Below, piece after piece: positions 18,030 through 27,675 of a stretch of DNA of 64,000 nt. Position numbers and translations under genes: made by a program. Each line of letters begins with the position of its first letter. The stretch's first letter is position 1. Below the pieces are notes generated by a model. It saw only the letters and a program-made list of their open reading frames with translations. It ran no database searches and was not told the DNA's origin. Source of the DNA: Synechococcus sp. Tobar12-5m-g (GTDB lineage: Bacteria; Cyanobacteriota; Cyanobacteriia; PCC-6307; Cyanobiaceae); the NCBI RefSeq assembly GCF_024345415.1, contig NZ_JAGQBB010000002.1:148399-212398 (forward strand). The letters run 5' to 3'.

Positions 18030-19592
18030 ATGACGGTGGCGTTGCCGAAGAGTGCAACACGCGACCTACGCGGCTTTCTCGCCCTGCTCGAGGAGCGGGG
18101 CCAGTTGCGGCGGATCACCGCCCCCGTCGACCCCGATCTGGAGCTGGCCGCGATCGCCGACCGGGTGCTGGCCCGGGGCGGACCGGGTCTGCTGTTTGAG
18201 AACGTGATTGGTAGCCCGATGCCCGTGGCGGTGAATCTGCTCGGCACCGTGCAGCGGGTGGTGTGGAGCATGGGGATGGAGCGGGCTGAGCAACTCGAAG
18301 ACCTGGGTGAACGACTCGCCCTGCTGCAGCAGCCCCGCCCACCGAAGGGGCTCAAGGAGGCGATGCGCTTCGGGGGCGTGCTCTGGGATGTGATCAAGGC
18401 CCGTCCCGACCGCGACCTGATCCCCCCCTGCCACCAGCAGGTGTTCAAGGGTGAGGCGGTGAATCTCGACAGCCTGCCGCTGCTGCGCCCCTGGCCGGGT
18501 GATGCCGGCGGGGTGATCACCCTCGGCCTGGTGATCACCAAGGATCCCGAAACCGGCGTGCCCAACGTGGGGGTCTACCGGTTGCAGCGCCAGTCGGCAA
18601 ACACGATGACCGTGCACTGGCTCTCGGTGCGGGGCGGAGCCCGGCACCTTCGCAAGGCGGCGGCCCTGGGCAGGCCCCTGGAGGTGGCGGTGGCGATCGG
18701 CGTGCACCCGTTGCTGGTGATGGCGGCGGCCACTCCGATCCCGGTGCAGCTCAGCGAGTGGCTGTTCGCCGGGATCTATGCCGGCGAGGGGGTGCGGCTG
18801 GCGAAGTGCAAGACCGTGGATCTGGAGGTGCCCTCCCACAGCGAAGTGGTGCTGGAGGGCACGATCAGCCCCGGCGAGGAGCGGCCCGATGGCCCCTTCG
18901 GCGACCACATGGGCTTCTACGGCGGTGTGGAAGCCTCGCCTCTGGTGCGCTTCCAGTGCGTCACCCAAAGGAAGAACCCGGTGTTCCTCACCACCTTCAG
19001 CGGCCGGCCCCCCAAGGAGGAGGCGATGCTGGCGATCGCCCTGAACCGCATCTACACGCCGATCCTGCGCCAGCAGATTCCCGAGATCGTTGATTTCTTC
19101 CTGCCGATGGAGGGGCTCAGCTACAAGCTGGCCGTGATCGCCATCGACAAGGCCTATCCAGGTCAGGCCAAGCGGGCGTCGATGGCCTTCTGGAGCGCTT
19201 TGCCCCAGTTCACTTACACCAAATTCGTGGTGGTGGTCGATCAGGCCATCAACATCCGCGACCCGCGCCAGGTGATCTGGGCGATCAGCGCCCAGGTGGA
19301 TCCCCAGCGGGATCTGTTCGTGCTCGAAGACACCCCCTTCGACTCGCTCGACTTCGCCAGTGAGCGGCTGGGGCTGGGCGGCCGACTGGCGATTGACGCC
19401 ACCACCAAGATCGGTCCGGAGAAGCGCCACGCCTGGGGCGAACCGCTCAGCCGCCCGGGAGATCTGGAGGCCCACATCGATGGGCGCTGGGCCGAACTTG
19501 GCCTGGCCGACCTGGGCGCCGGCGACCCCGACCCCGTTCTGTTCGGCTACACCCTGGAGCACGTGCTGGAGCGGCTGGCCGTCCGGCGCTGA
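18030..19592 (+). CDS. UbiD-family decarboxylase
   Basis: A 520-residue member of the UbiD family, prenylated-FMN decarboxylases. Recognisable blocks are LRGFLALLEERGQLRRIT at the N-terminus, GVYRLQRQSANTMTVHW, EGTISPGEERPDGPFGDHMGFY with active-site acidic residues, and KFVVVVDQAINIRDPRQVIWAIS near the C-terminus. In cyanobacteria it is a candidate for 4-hydroxy-3-polyprenylbenzoate decarboxylation in quinone synthesis; no UbiX-like flavin prenyltransferase is in the window. Its stop overlaps the Rrf2-like start (TGATG). Confidence 0.92.
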   Translation: MTVALPKSATRDLRGFLALLEERGQLRRITAPVDPDLELAAIADRVLARGGPGLLFENVIGSPMPVAVNLLGTVQRVVWSMGMERAEQLEDLGERLALLQQPRPPKGLKEAMRFGGVLWDVIKARPDRDLIPPCHQQVFKGEAVNLDSLPLLRPWPGDAGGVITLGLVITKDPETGVPNVGVYRLQRQSANTMTVHWLSVRGGARHLRKAAALGRPLEVAVAIGVHPLLVMAAATPIPVQLSEWLFAGIYAGEGVRLAKCKTVDLEVPSHSEVVLEGTISPGEERPDGPFGDHMGFYGGVEASPLVRFQCVTQRKNPVFLTTFSGRPPKEEAMLAIALNRIYTPILRQQIPEIVDFFLPMEGLSYKLAVIAIDKAYPGQAKRASMAFWSALPQFTYTKFVVVVDQAINIRDPRQVIWAISAQVDPQRDLFVLEDTPFDSLDFASERLGLGGRLAIDATTKIGPEKRHAWGEPLSRPGDLEAHIDGRWAELGLADLGAGDPDPVLFGYTLEHVLERLAVRR

Positions 19593-20083
19593 TGCTGAAG
19601 CGGCGCGGCCTCTATGCCCTTCGGGCCCTGCTGGAGCTGGCCCTCGATCCCGGGGCCTGGCGATCCGTCCAGCAGCTTGCCGCCGCTCAGTCCATCCCTG
19701 CCCCCATGCTGGAGCAGCTGTTGCTGCAGCTGCGGCGGGCCGGCCTGGTGGAGGCGCGGCGGGGCCGCAGCGGCGGCTATCGCCTCACCCGCCCGGCTGC
19801 GTCCATCCCCCTGGCCGAGTTGCTCCAGGCGGTGTCTGCGGATCCTGCGGTGGATCTTGCGATGGACCCGGCGGTGGAGATCGCAGAGCCCCTCGATGCT
19901 TGGCCTGGCTGGAATCCAGGCGACCTCTCACGGGCAGGTGATCGGGTGGTGATGGCGCTGGAGCGCCGGCTGCGTCAGGCCCTGCAGCGGGAACTCGCCG
20001 AACTCACCCTGGAGGAACTCGTTTTCGATCTGCGCAGTTGGCAGGAATGTCTGCGGGAGGACGGTGGGCTCATGCTGGGTTGA
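19592..20083 (+). CDS. Rrf2-family transcriptional regulator (no Fe-S cysteines)
   Basis: A 163-residue Rrf2-type winged-helix protein. The N-terminal domain reads GLYALRALLELALDPG, then SIPAPMLEQLLLQLRRAGLVEARRGRSGGYRLTRP, the standard recognition helix and wing. Canonical Rrf2 members (IscR, NsrR) carry three clustered cysteines; here there is only one Cys, near the C-terminus (ECLRED), so iron-sulfur sensing looks unlikely. It is translationally coupled to ubiD by a TGATG overlap. Confidence 0.85.
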   Translation: MLKRRGLYALRALLELALDPGAWRSVQQLAAAQSIPAPMLEQLLLQLRRAGLVEARRGRSGGYRLTRPAASIPLAELLQAVSADPAVDLAMDPAVEIAEPLDAWPGWNPGDLSRAGDRVVMALERRLRQALQRELAELTLEELVFDLRSWQECLREDGGLMLG

Positions 20084-20084
20084 G

Positions 20085-20801
20085 TCAGCCCAGGTAGCTG
20101 GCCCGCAGGGCGTCATTGGCGAGCAGCTCGGCGGCACTCCCCCGCAGGCTCACGCTGCCCGCCTCCAGCACAACGCCCCGATCGGCGATGGCCAGGGCGG
20201 CGAGGGCGTTCTGCTCCACCAGCAGGATCGTGAGGCCGTCGCGGCGCAGCTCCGCCAGGATCGCCATCACCTCCGCCACCAGCTTGGGAGCGAGCCCCAG
20301 ACTGGGTTCATCCAGCAGCAGCAGCTCTGGGCGGCCCATCAACGACCGGGCGATTGCAAGCATCTGCTGCTCGCCGCCGGAGAGGCTGCCGGCCCGTTGT
20401 CCGCGCCGCTCCGCCAGCCTGGGAAAGCGCTCGTAGCAGCGCTCCAGATCGGCGCGGATGCCTTGCCGATCGCGGCGCAGATAGGCGCCCAGCTCGAGGT
20501 TGGTGGCCACGCTCTGGCGTGCCAGCACCCGCCGCCCCTCCGGGCAGTGGCCGATGCCCAGGCGCACCGTGCCCTCCGTGGACGCCCTGGCCAGGGGCCT
20601 CCCCCGCCAAGTGATCCCACCTGCCGAGGGGCGCACCAGACGGGAGATCGCCCGCAGGGTGGTGCTCTTGCCGGCGCCATTGGAGCCCAGCAGGGCCACC
20701 AGTTCGCCCGGGTGCATCTCCAGATCCAGCTCGCGCAGGGCCTGGACGTTCCCATAGCGGACCGCCAGGCCAGTAAGGGCCAGTAGGGGAGTGCCGCTCA
20801 T
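20085..20801 (-). CDS. livF: Branched-chain/neutral amino-acid ABC transporter ATPase (LivF-type)
   Basis: A 238-residue ABC ATPase with Walker A (GSNGAGKST), signature (SLSGGEQQML), Walker B (LLLLDEPSLGLAP) and H-loop region. LivF-type features such as GITWRGRPLARAS and GIGHCPEGRRVLARQSV place it in the HAAT family. Its ATG overlaps the livG stop by four bases. It is the last gene of a five-gene minus-strand operon that matches the cyanobacterial Nat neutral-amino-acid transporter; substrate specificity is inferred. Confidence 0.92.
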   Translation of the reverse strand: MSGTPLLALTGLAVRYGNVQALRELDLEMHPGELVALLGSNGAGKSTTLRAISRLVRPSAGGITWRGRPLARASTEGTVRLGIGHCPEGRRVLARQSVATNLELGAYLRRDRQGIRADLERCYERFPRLAERRGQRAGSLSGGEQQMLAIARSLMGRPELLLLDEPSLGLAPKLVAEVMAILAELRRDGLTILLVEQNALAALAIADRGVVLEAGSVSLRGSAAELLANDALRASYLG

Positions 20802-21580
20802 CCGTCGACCCCCAGGTAGGCGGCGATCACGGCCGGATCGCGGCGCACGGCTTCCGGGGGGCCTTCGGCGATCCGCTCGCCGAAATTGAGCACGGCGATG
20901 CGGTCGCAGAGGCGCATCATCAGCGGCACGTGGTGCTCGATCACCAGCACGGTGAGGGCGAACTGCTGGCGCAGCCGCTGAATCAGGCCGCAGAGCTCCT
21001 CCTTCTCGCCTGGGTTCATGCCGGCGGCCGGCTCATCGAGCAGCAGCAAGCGCGGGGCGGTGGCCAGGGCCCGGGCGATCTCCAGCCGGCGCTGCAGCCC
21101 ATAGGGCAGGCTCGCGGCCGGTTGATGGAACTGTTCCGCCAGATCCAGCAATTCCAGCAGCTCCAGGGCCTGAAGGCGGAGCTTCGCCTGCTGGAGTCGG
21201 AAGCCCGGCCGGGCCAGCAGGGCGCCGACCAGGGAAGAGCGGCCCCTGTGGTGCAGCCCCACCAGCACGTTCTCCAGGCAGCTGAGCGGGCCGAACAGGC
21301 GCAGATTCTGGAAGGTGCGGGCGATCCCCAGCCGGTTGACCCTGTCCTCGCTCAGGCCACGGATGGGTTCTCCCCGCCAGAGGATCCGACCGGCGCTGGG
21401 CGGGGTGACGCCGGAGATCAGGTTGAACAGGGTGGTCTTGCCGGCGCCGTTGGGGCCGATCAGCCCCAGGATCTCCCCCTCCTCCACCCGCACGGACACC
21501 CGGTTGAGGGCCAGGAGGCCGCCGAAGCGGCGGCTGATGTCCTCGAGTTCCAGCAGGGGCGGCGGTGGTGGGGGTGTCAT
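20798..21580 (-). CDS. livG: Branched-chain/neutral amino-acid ABC transporter ATPase (LivG-type)
   Basis: A 260-residue ABC ATPase with Walker A (GPNGAGKTT), the long LivG-type insertion (NRLGIARTFQNLRLFGPLSCLENVLVG), a degenerate signature region (ASLPYGLQRRLEIARAL) and Walker B (RLLLLDEPAAGMNP). The ATG at 21580 was chosen because it overlaps the livM stop as ATGA and precedes LLELEDISRRFGGLLALN directly. The open frame extends further upstream but only as a shadow of livM. Confidence 0.93.
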   Translation of the reverse strand: MTPPPPPPLLELEDISRRFGGLLALNRVSVRVEEGEILGLIGPNGAGKTTLFNLISGVTPPSAGRILWRGEPIRGLSEDRVNRLGIARTFQNLRLFGPLSCLENVLVGLHHRGRSSLVGALLARPGFRLQQAKLRLQALELLELLDLAEQFHQPAASLPYGLQRRLEIARALATAPRLLLLDEPAAGMNPGEKEELCGLIQRLRQQFALTVLVIEHHVPLMMRLCDRIAVLNFGERIAEGPPEAVRRDPAVIAAYLGVDG

Positions 21581-22464
21581 CGGCCCTGGCTTTTCCATGC
21601 CCGCCCCAGCCAGTCCAGCCGCTCCGGCGTGATCAGGCCCTGAGGAAACAGGGCCGGGCCGATCAGGATCACCAGCCCGAAGACGATCAGGCGCAGGTCG
21701 CCCACCGGCCGCAGCAGCTCCGGCAGGGCGGTGAGCACCAGCCCGCCGACCACCGGCCCCAACCAGGTGCGGGAGCCGCCGAAGACGACGAAGGCCAGGG
21801 TGGTGATGCTGGCGTCGAAACTGCCCTGGCGGGCGTTCCAGGTGTTGAGGAAGTGGGCCGCCACCACCCCGGCCAGGGCAGCGATCACAGCGCTGAGCAC
21901 GAAGGCCGTGAGCTTCACCTCGGTGGTGGCGATCCCCATGCAACGGGCAGCCAGCTCATCTTCCCGGATCGCGGCCATCGCCCGTCCCAGGCGCATGCGA
22001 TCCAGCCGGGCGCAGATCCAGCACCAGGCCGCCAGCAGCAGGACTGTGAAGGCCAGATAGCCGCCGGGTCCGGCGAAGGGCTGGGGGATGGCGAAGATCC
22101 CCACCGCTCCACCGCTCCATTCCAGATTCAGGTTGAGCACCCGCAGCATTTCCACCAGGGCGATGGTGGCGATGGCCAGGTAGATGCCGCGCAGTTGCAA
22201 CACCGGCCGTCCCACCAGCAGCGCCACGGCCCCGGCCACCAGGGCCGCCACCCCCATCTCCAGCAGCAGGGAGGGCAGTGGGTACGTGGCTGCCGCTCCG
22301 CCCAGCGCCTGCCAGCGGGTGGAGAGCAGGGCCGCCACGTAGCCGCCGATCGCGTAGAAGCCCGGCGTGGCCAGCGAGAGCTGGCCGCAGCGCAGCGGCA
22401 GCGACACCGAGAGCGCCAGCAGGGCAGCCAGGCCCATCTGCACCAGCAGGGAGAGCCCGCTCAC
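21577..22464 (-). CDS. livM: Branched-chain amino-acid ABC transporter permease (LivM-type)
   Basis: A 295-residue inner-membrane permease with about eight hydrophobic segments. LivM features are GFYAIGGYVAALLSTRW, the cytoplasmic-loop motif AIREDELAARCMGIATTEVKL (the EAA-like region contacting the ATPase), and GGSRTWLGPVVGGLVLTALPELL. Its start overlaps the livH stop and its stop overlaps the livG start, each by four bases. Confidence 0.93.
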   Translation of the reverse strand: MSGLSLLVQMGLAALLALSVSLPLRCGQLSLATPGFYAIGGYVAALLSTRWQALGGAAATYPLPSLLLEMGVAALVAGAVALLVGRPVLQLRGIYLAIATIALVEMLRVLNLNLEWSGGAVGIFAIPQPFAGPGGYLAFTVLLLAAWCWICARLDRMRLGRAMAAIREDELAARCMGIATTEVKLTAFVLSAVIAALAGVVAAHFLNTWNARQGSFDASITTLAFVVFGGSRTWLGPVVGGLVLTALPELLRPVGDLRLIVFGLVILIGPALFPQGLITPERLDWLGRAWKSQGR

Positions 22465-23393
22465 ACCTTGCTGCTCTGGGGTCTGCCCAGCAGCCCCTGG
22501 GGCCGAAGCATCAGCATCAGGAACAGGAAGGCATAGGCCACGCCGTCCTTGGTGCCGGAGAACTCGGCCGGCACCAGCGCCTCGGCCAGGCCCACCACCA
22601 GGCCCCCCAGAACGGCCCCCGGCACGCTGCCCAGGCCGCCCAGCACCAGCACCCCGAGGCCCTTGAGGCCGAAGCCAATGCCGAAGTAGGGCCCTGCGAT
22701 GCTCACACTCAGGCCCACCAGGCCGCCTGCCACCCCGGCCAGAAAGCCGCTGATCGCGAAGGCCAGGCGAATCATCGACCCGGCAGGGATGCCCAGCAGC
22801 CTGGCCATCAGCGGATCTTCCGAGACCGCCTGCAACGCCTTGCCGCTGCGACTGCGCTCCAGCCAGAGGGTGAGGACCACGAGCACCAGGGCGGCGATGC
22901 CCATCAGCAGCAGCTGCACGGTGCGCACCGTCGCTCCCCCCAGGTTCACGGCGGCGGGCAACCCCGCCAGGGTGCCGGCCGGGATGGCGTAGCTCTCGGC
23001 TCCCATCAGGATCTGCACCAGGTTCACCAGCACCACGCCGGCGCCAAGGCTGGAGATCAGGGTGAGCAGGGGGTCGGACCGTTGCCGGCGGAGGGGGGCG
23101 AAGGCGGTGGCCTCCACCAGCAGGCTCACCAGGGCGGCGCCGAGCCCGGCCACGGCCAGGGCCAGCCAGAAGGGCAGGGCGAACGGCAACCGAAAGCCGG
23201 CCAGGGCGCCGTTGGCGCCCACCGGCCCGCCGATCAGCAGATAGGTGAAGTAGGCCCCGAGGGTGAAGACGGCGCCATGGGCGAAATTGATCACCCCCAG
23301 CACCGAGAACACCAGGGTGTAGCCGAGGGCAAACAGGGCGTACACCGCACCGGCGGAGAGGCCGTTGACCAGGATCTGGAGCAGGTGGTCCAA
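22461..23393 (-). CDS. livH: Branched-chain amino-acid ABC transporter permease (LivH-type)
   Basis: A 310-residue permease with the LivH N-terminus LLQILVNGLSAGAVYALFALGYTLVFSVLGVINFAHGAVFTLGAY and the coupling-loop motif KALQAVSEDPLMARLLGIP. The C-terminal GGLGSVPGAVLGGLVVGLAEALV is also typical. It follows the substrate-binding protein after 22 bases and overlaps livM by four bases. Confidence 0.93.
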   Translation of the reverse strand: MDHLLQILVNGLSAGAVYALFALGYTLVFSVLGVINFAHGAVFTLGAYFTYLLIGGPVGANGALAGFRLPFALPFWLALAVAGLGAALVSLLVEATAFAPLRRQRSDPLLTLISSLGAGVVLVNLVQILMGAESYAIPAGTLAGLPAAVNLGGATVRTVQLLLMGIAALVLVVLTLWLERSRSGKALQAVSEDPLMARLLGIPAGSMIRLAFAISGFLAGVAGGLVGLSVSIAGPYFGIGFGLKGLGVLVLGGLGSVPGAVLGGLVVGLAEALVPAEFSGTKDGVAYAFLFLMLMLRPQGLLGRPQSSKV

Positions 23394-23415
23394 GGGGGAG
23401 GGGTTGCGGCTGCGG

Positions 23416-24651
23416 CTAGGGCGGGGATCCGTTCAGCAGCGCGAAGCGTCCGCTGCGGCCATCCGGTTGCATCCGCACCTGGGCCACATAGAAGTTCTTC
23501 TGCACCACCTCGCCGTCGGGGGTGAAGCTGATTTCTCCCAGAGGGGTGTCGTAACGGCCACCCAGCAGCTCGGCCATCAGGGCCGTGCGGGCCTCCGCCA
23601 GTTTGAGTGCGCCCAGGGGCTGCCGCCGGTTCAGCCGCTCCAGGGCCTCGGCCACCACCTGGAAGGCGGTGAAGGCCTGGGCGGTGAGCTGGGGCGGGAT
23701 CGCCCCCCCCTTGGCCTGCTTGTAAAGCTTGAGAAAGGTTTGGTTGATCGGCGTGGCCAGTTCGGGGCTGTAGGCCTGCGCGATCAGGATGCCGTCACAG
23801 CTTGCCTGGCAGATCGGATAGATGTTCGGCGTGTTCATGCCGTTGCCCACCACGATCGCGCCCTTGTAGCCCAGTTCCCGCAACTGGCGGATCAGGTTGC
23901 CGCCATCCACCGCCTGGGCCGAGATCACGATCAGATCGGGGTGGAGCCGCAGGGCGGCGGTGATCTGATTCTGGAAGTCCTGGTCGTTGAGCTGGGTGCG
24001 CTGCACCGTGACTGGCTTCAGCCCCTTGGTGGTGAGGGCCTTCTGAAAGATGGTGGTTTCGGAGGTGCTGTAGGCATCGTCCTGGGCATAGAACACCGCC
24101 GCCCGGCTGATGCCGGGATTCAGTTCCAAGGCCTTGGCAATCGAAAGCGGTGCGATCACCGCACTCGACGCCGACACCCGGCTGATGAAGCTGCCGATCT
24201 GGGGGATCCCCACGGCGGTGTTGGAGGGGGCCACCACGGGCACGCCTCGGCGCTGGGCGATCGGATCGGCAGCGAAGGCCTGCTGGGAGAGGGTGGGGCC
24301 AATCAGAGCCACCACGCCGGCATCGATCAGCAGGTTGAAGGCCTGGCTGGCACCCTGCTCATCGCCGCCGCCGTCTTCGATCCGCAGCCGCACCGGCTTG
24401 CCGCCGATGCCTCCGGCTTGGCCTCCCAGGCCAGGGCCGTTGAACCAGCGCTGGGCGAGGTCCAGGCCGATCTGTTGATCCTGGCCGTAGGCATTGGCGT
24501 TGCTGGTGAGGGCCAGCACCGCTCCCACCGGCACCCCGCCGCTGAGATTCAGCGGTTGCTGGCTGCCGTCGGAGCCACAGGCCGCCAGCACCGAAACGAC
24601 CCCCAGGAGCGCCGCGGCCAGGGCGGGAAGAGACACCAGACGAGAGCCCAT
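23416..24651 (-). CDS. Amino-acid ABC transporter substrate-binding lipoprotein (LivK/NatB-type)
   Basis: A 411-residue periplasmic binding protein of the LivJ/K family. The N-terminus is a lipoprotein signal (LLGVVSVLAACGSDG) with a lipobox cysteine, so it is probably anchored to the membrane. The body shows two Rossmann-like lobes, with VGAVLALTSNANAYGQDQQIGLDLAQRWFN at the start and GVVALIGPTLSQQAFAADPIAQRRGVPVVAPSNTA at the hinge. It is the first gene of the transporter operon; hemL lies 5 bases upstream on the same strand and may share the transcript. Confidence 0.92.
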   Translation of the reverse strand: MGSRLVSLPALAAALLGVVSVLAACGSDGSQQPLNLSGGVPVGAVLALTSNANAYGQDQQIGLDLAQRWFNGPGLGGQAGGIGGKPVRLRIEDGGGDEQGASQAFNLLIDAGVVALIGPTLSQQAFAADPIAQRRGVPVVAPSNTAVGIPQIGSFISRVSASSAVIAPLSIAKALELNPGISRAAVFYAQDDAYSTSETTIFQKALTTKGLKPVTVQRTQLNDQDFQNQITAALRLHPDLIVISAQAVDGGNLIRQLRELGYKGAIVVGNGMNTPNIYPICQASCDGILIAQAYSPELATPINQTFLKLYKQAKGGAIPPQLTAQAFTAFQVVAEALERLNRRQPLGALKLAEARTALMAELLGGRYDTPLGEISFTPDGEVVQKNFYVAQVRMQPDGRSGRFALLNGSPP

Positions 24652-24656
24652 GCCGC

Positions 24657-26021
24657 TCAGGCGATCGCGGCGAAGCTGGCGCGGAAGGCGGCCAGGGTCA
24701 TGTCGATGTCCTCGTCGGAATGGGCCAGGGAGGTGAAGCCAGCCTCGAAGGCGCTCGGCGCCAGATACACGCCGCGCTCGAGCATGGCCTGGTGCAGGCG
24801 GCCAAAGCGGGCGGTGTCTGCCGCCTTGGCGTCCTCGAAATTGTGGACGGGGCCCTCGCAGAGGAAGAAGCCGAACATGGCGCTGATCGAACCGCCGTTG
24901 ATCGGCCGGCCGGCCTCCCGGGCGGCCGCCAGGATGCCGGCGGAGAGCCGCTGGGTGACCGCCTCTAAGCGCTCGTAGGTGCCGGGCTGTTTCAGGAGTT
25001 CGAGGGTTTTGATCCCGGCCGTCATCGCCAGGGGATTGCCGCTGAGGGTTCCCGCCTGGTACATCGGCCCGGCGGGGGCCACGAGCGCCATGATGTCGGC
25101 GCGGCCGCCATAGGCCCCTACCGGCAGGCCGCCGCCGATCACCTTGCCCATCGTGGTGAGGTCGGGGGTGACTCCGAACTTCGCCTGGGCGCCGCCGTAG
25201 GCGATCCGGAAACCAGTCATCACCTCATCGAAGGTGAGCAGGGCGCCGTGCTCGGTGGTGAGCTCCCGCAGCCCCTCAAGGAAGCCGGGTTCGGGGGTGA
25301 TGAACCCGGCGTTCCCCACCACCGGCTCGAGGATCACCCCGGCGATCTCTCCGGGGTTGTCGGCGAACAGCTGTTTCACCGATTCCAGGCAGTTGTAGGG
25401 GGCGGTGAGGGTGTTCGCCGTGGTGCTCTTCGGCACACCAGGAGAATCGGGCAGGCCGAGGGTGGCGACGCCCGACCCCGCCTTGACCAGGAACATGTCG
25501 GCGTGGCCGTGATAGCAGCCTTCGAACTTGATCAGCTTCTCGCGGCCGGTGAAGGCTCGCATCAAGCGCAGCACCGACATGCAGGCTTCGGTGCCGGAGT
25601 TCACGAAGCGCACCATCTCCACGCTCGGCACGGCCTCGATCACCATCTCCGCCAAGGTGTTCTCCAGGGCGCAGGGGGCGCCGAAGCTGGTGCCCTTCTC
25701 GAGCGCCTGGTGGAGGGCGGCAATCACCTCCGGGTGGGCATGGCCGCAGATCGCTGGCCCCCAACTGCCGATGTAATCGATGTAGCGGTTGCCATCCACA
25801 TCCCAGGCGTAGGCCCCACTGACCCGGTCGAAGACGATCGGCTGGCCGCCCACCGAGCGGAAGGCCCGCACCGGCGAACTCACCCCACCCGGCATCAGGT
25901 TCAGCGCGGCACGGAAGATGTCCTGGGAACGGGTGGTGTTCAGGGCTGGAGCCGAGACGGGGGCCGATGTCAAAGCGCACTCCGCGGGTGTTGGGGGCGG
26001 CCGCTTGATTGCAACAGCCAT
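24657..26021 (-). CDS. hemL: Glutamate-1-semialdehyde 2,1-aminomutase
   Basis: Converts glutamate-1-semialdehyde to 5-aminolevulinate, the committed tetrapyrrole precursor for chlorophyll, haem and bilins. The 454-residue product has the PLP-enzyme hallmarks [43 protein letters not shown] and the PLP-lysine segment [18 protein letters not shown]. It is slightly longer than the usual ~430, so the true start may be an internal GTG ahead of [15 protein letters not shown]. It diverges from glcD over about 84 bases, which must contain both promoters. Confidence 0.95.
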   Translation of the reverse strand: MAVAIKRPPPTPAECALTSAPVSAPALNTTRSQDIFRAALNLMPGGVSSPVRAFRSVGGQPIVFDRVSGAYAWDVDGNRYIDYIGSWGPAICGHAHPEVIAALHQALEKGTSFGAPCALENTLAEMVIEAVPSVEMVRFVNSGTEACMSVLRLMRAFTGREKLIKFEGCYHGHADMFLVKAGSGVATLGLPDSPGVPKSTTANTLTAPYNCLESVKQLFADNPGEIAGVILEPVVGNAGFITPEPGFLEGLRELTTEHGALLTFDEVMTGFRIAYGGAQAKFGVTPDLTTMGKVIGGGLPVGAYGGRADIMALVAPAGPMYQAGTLSGNPLAMTAGIKTLELLKQPGTYERLEAVTQRLSAGILAAAREAGRPINGGSISAMFGFFLCEGPVHNFEDAKAADTARFGRLHQAMLERGVYLAPSAFEAGFTSLAHSDEDIDMTLAAFRASFAAIA

Positions 26022-26105
26022 TTCCCATCCTTACGCAGGATCCGACCAATCCGTCCAGCCGGTGCCGGCTCGGTAAAGTCCCGATGGCTGAACCTGCTTC
26101 CGTTG

Positions 26106-27653
26106 GTGGATACGCCCAGCACTTCGAGCCTGCCCTGGGTGCGGATCGAACGACACCTGCGCCGGTTCCTTCCCGAGCGGTCGGTGGTGGCACGGCGCCA
26201 GGAGCTGCTCACCTACGACAGCGACGGCCTCACCCTGCACCGCCACCAGCCACCCCTGGTGGTGCTGCCGGAAACCACCGAGCAGGTGGCTGCCATCCTG
26301 CGCTGTTGCTGTGAGCTGGGAGTGCCGTTCGTGGCCCGCGGCAGCGGCACCGGTCTCTCGGGCGGGGCGGTGGTGGAACAGGAGGCCCTGCTCGTGGTCA
26401 CCAGCCGCATGCGTTCGGTTCTGGCGGTGGACCTCGAGAACCAGCGCATCACTGTGCAGCCGGGCGTGATCAACAGCTGGGTCACCCGGGCGGTGAGTGG
26501 CGAGGGCTTCTATTACGCCCCGGACCCCTCCAGCCAGGTGGTCTGCAGCATCGGCGGCAACGTGGCCGAGAACGCCGGTGGGGTGCACTGCCTCAAGTAC
26601 GGCGTCACCAGCAACCATGTGCTGGAGCTGGAGGTGGCGCTGCCCGATGGCACGGTCACCCGCCTCGGCGGGCCGCTGGCGGAGATGCCGGGACTCGACC
26701 TGCGCGGCGTGTTCATCGGCAGCGAGGGCACCCTCGGCATTGCCACCGCCATCACCCTGCGGCTGCTGCCTGCGCCCCAGACCGTTGAGGTGCTGCTGGC
26801 CGATTTCAGCTCGATGGAGGCGGCCGGCGAAGCGGTGCGCACCGTCACGGCCGCGGCGGTTCTCCCGGCGGGCATGGAGATCATGGACAACTTCACGATC
26901 AACGCCGTTGATGATCTGTTCGGCGTCGATGAGTATCCCCGCGATGCGGCGGCGGTGCTGCTGATCGAACTCGACGGCCGCAGCGAGGAGGTGCGGGCGG
27001 CGGCGGAGCGCACCAATGAACTCTGCCGCCAGGCGGGCGCCCGCTCGATCCGCCGGGCCCGCAGCGATGCCGATCGCGCCCAGCTCTGGAAAGGCCGCAA
27101 ATCCGCCTTCGCCGCCGTGGGCCGCATCACCCCCACCTATTACGTGCAGGACGGTGTGGTGCCCCGCAGCGCCCTGCCAGGCGTGCTGGCGGCGATCGAG
27201 GCGCTCAGCGCTGCCTACAGCTTGCCGGTGGCCAATGTGTTCCATGCCGGCGACGGCAATTTGCACCCGCTCATCCTTTACGACGCCAGCACCCCCGGAG
27301 TGCTGGCGCGGGTTCAGGATCTGGGCGCCGAGATCCTGCGCCTCTGCATCGACGCCGGCGGCAGCATCACCGGCGAGCATGGCGTGGGTTCCGACAAGCG
27401 CTGCTACCTCGACTGGATGTTCACCCCGGAGGATTTGGCCACCATGCAGCTGGTGCGCCGGGCCTTTGACCCGGAAGGCCGTGCCAATCCCGGCAAGTTG
27501 TTTCCCACCCCCCGCAGCTGTGGGGAGTCAGCGCGCCGGGGCCGCACCCTCCGCCTACCCAGCGAGGATGGTCTCCCTGGTGGTCTTGTGGGGTCCGCTG
27601 CGATCGGTGGAAACGGGGCCGATGCCGTGAGCGAGACGGTGGAGGTGTTCTGA
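26106..27653 (+). CDS. glcD: Glycolate dehydrogenase subunit GlcD (FAD-linked oxidase)
   Basis: FAD-dependent 2-hydroxyacid dehydrogenase that oxidises glycolate to glyoxylate in photorespiration. From a GTG at 26106 it is 515 residues, close to family length. Visible blocks are the PCMH-type FAD domain (PFVARGSGTGLSGGAVV, SIGGNVAENAGGVHCLKYGVT, GSEGTLGIATAITLRLLP) and the C-terminal oxidase domain (NVFHAGDGNLHP, GGSITGEHGVGSDKR). The frame is open for another 850 bases upstream but that region is the antisense of hemL; the start (GTG 26106 or TTG 26103) is not certain. The last 50 residues are a low-complexity tail. Confidence 0.9.
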   Translation: MDTPSTSSLPWVRIERHLRRFLPERSVVARRQELLTYDSDGLTLHRHQPPLVVLPETTEQVAAILRCCCELGVPFVARGSGTGLSGGAVVEQEALLVVTSRMRSVLAVDLENQRITVQPGVINSWVTRAVSGEGFYYAPDPSSQVVCSIGGNVAENAGGVHCLKYGVTSNHVLELEVALPDGTVTRLGGPLAEMPGLDLRGVFIGSEGTLGIATAITLRLLPAPQTVEVLLADFSSMEAAGEAVRTVTAAAVLPAGMEIMDNFTINAVDDLFGVDEYPRDAAAVLLIELDGRSEEVRAAAERTNELCRQAGARSIRRARSDADRAQLWKGRKSAFAAVGRITPTYYVQDGVVPRSALPGVLAAIEALSAAYSLPVANVFHAGDGNLHPLILYDASTPGVLARVQDLGAEILRLCIDAGGSITGEHGVGSDKRCYLDWMFTPEDLATMQLVRRAFDPEGRANPGKLFPTPRSCGESARRGRTLRLPSEDGLPGGLVGSAAIGGNGADAVSETVEVF

Positions 27654-27675
27654 GTCCCCCCAACGGCTTGTCACA

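Noticed and set aside
25248..26105. N-terminal extension of glcD in the same open frame
   Set aside because: The extension is the antisense of hemL and has no similarity to the FAD-linked oxidase family, which begins near the GTG at 26106.
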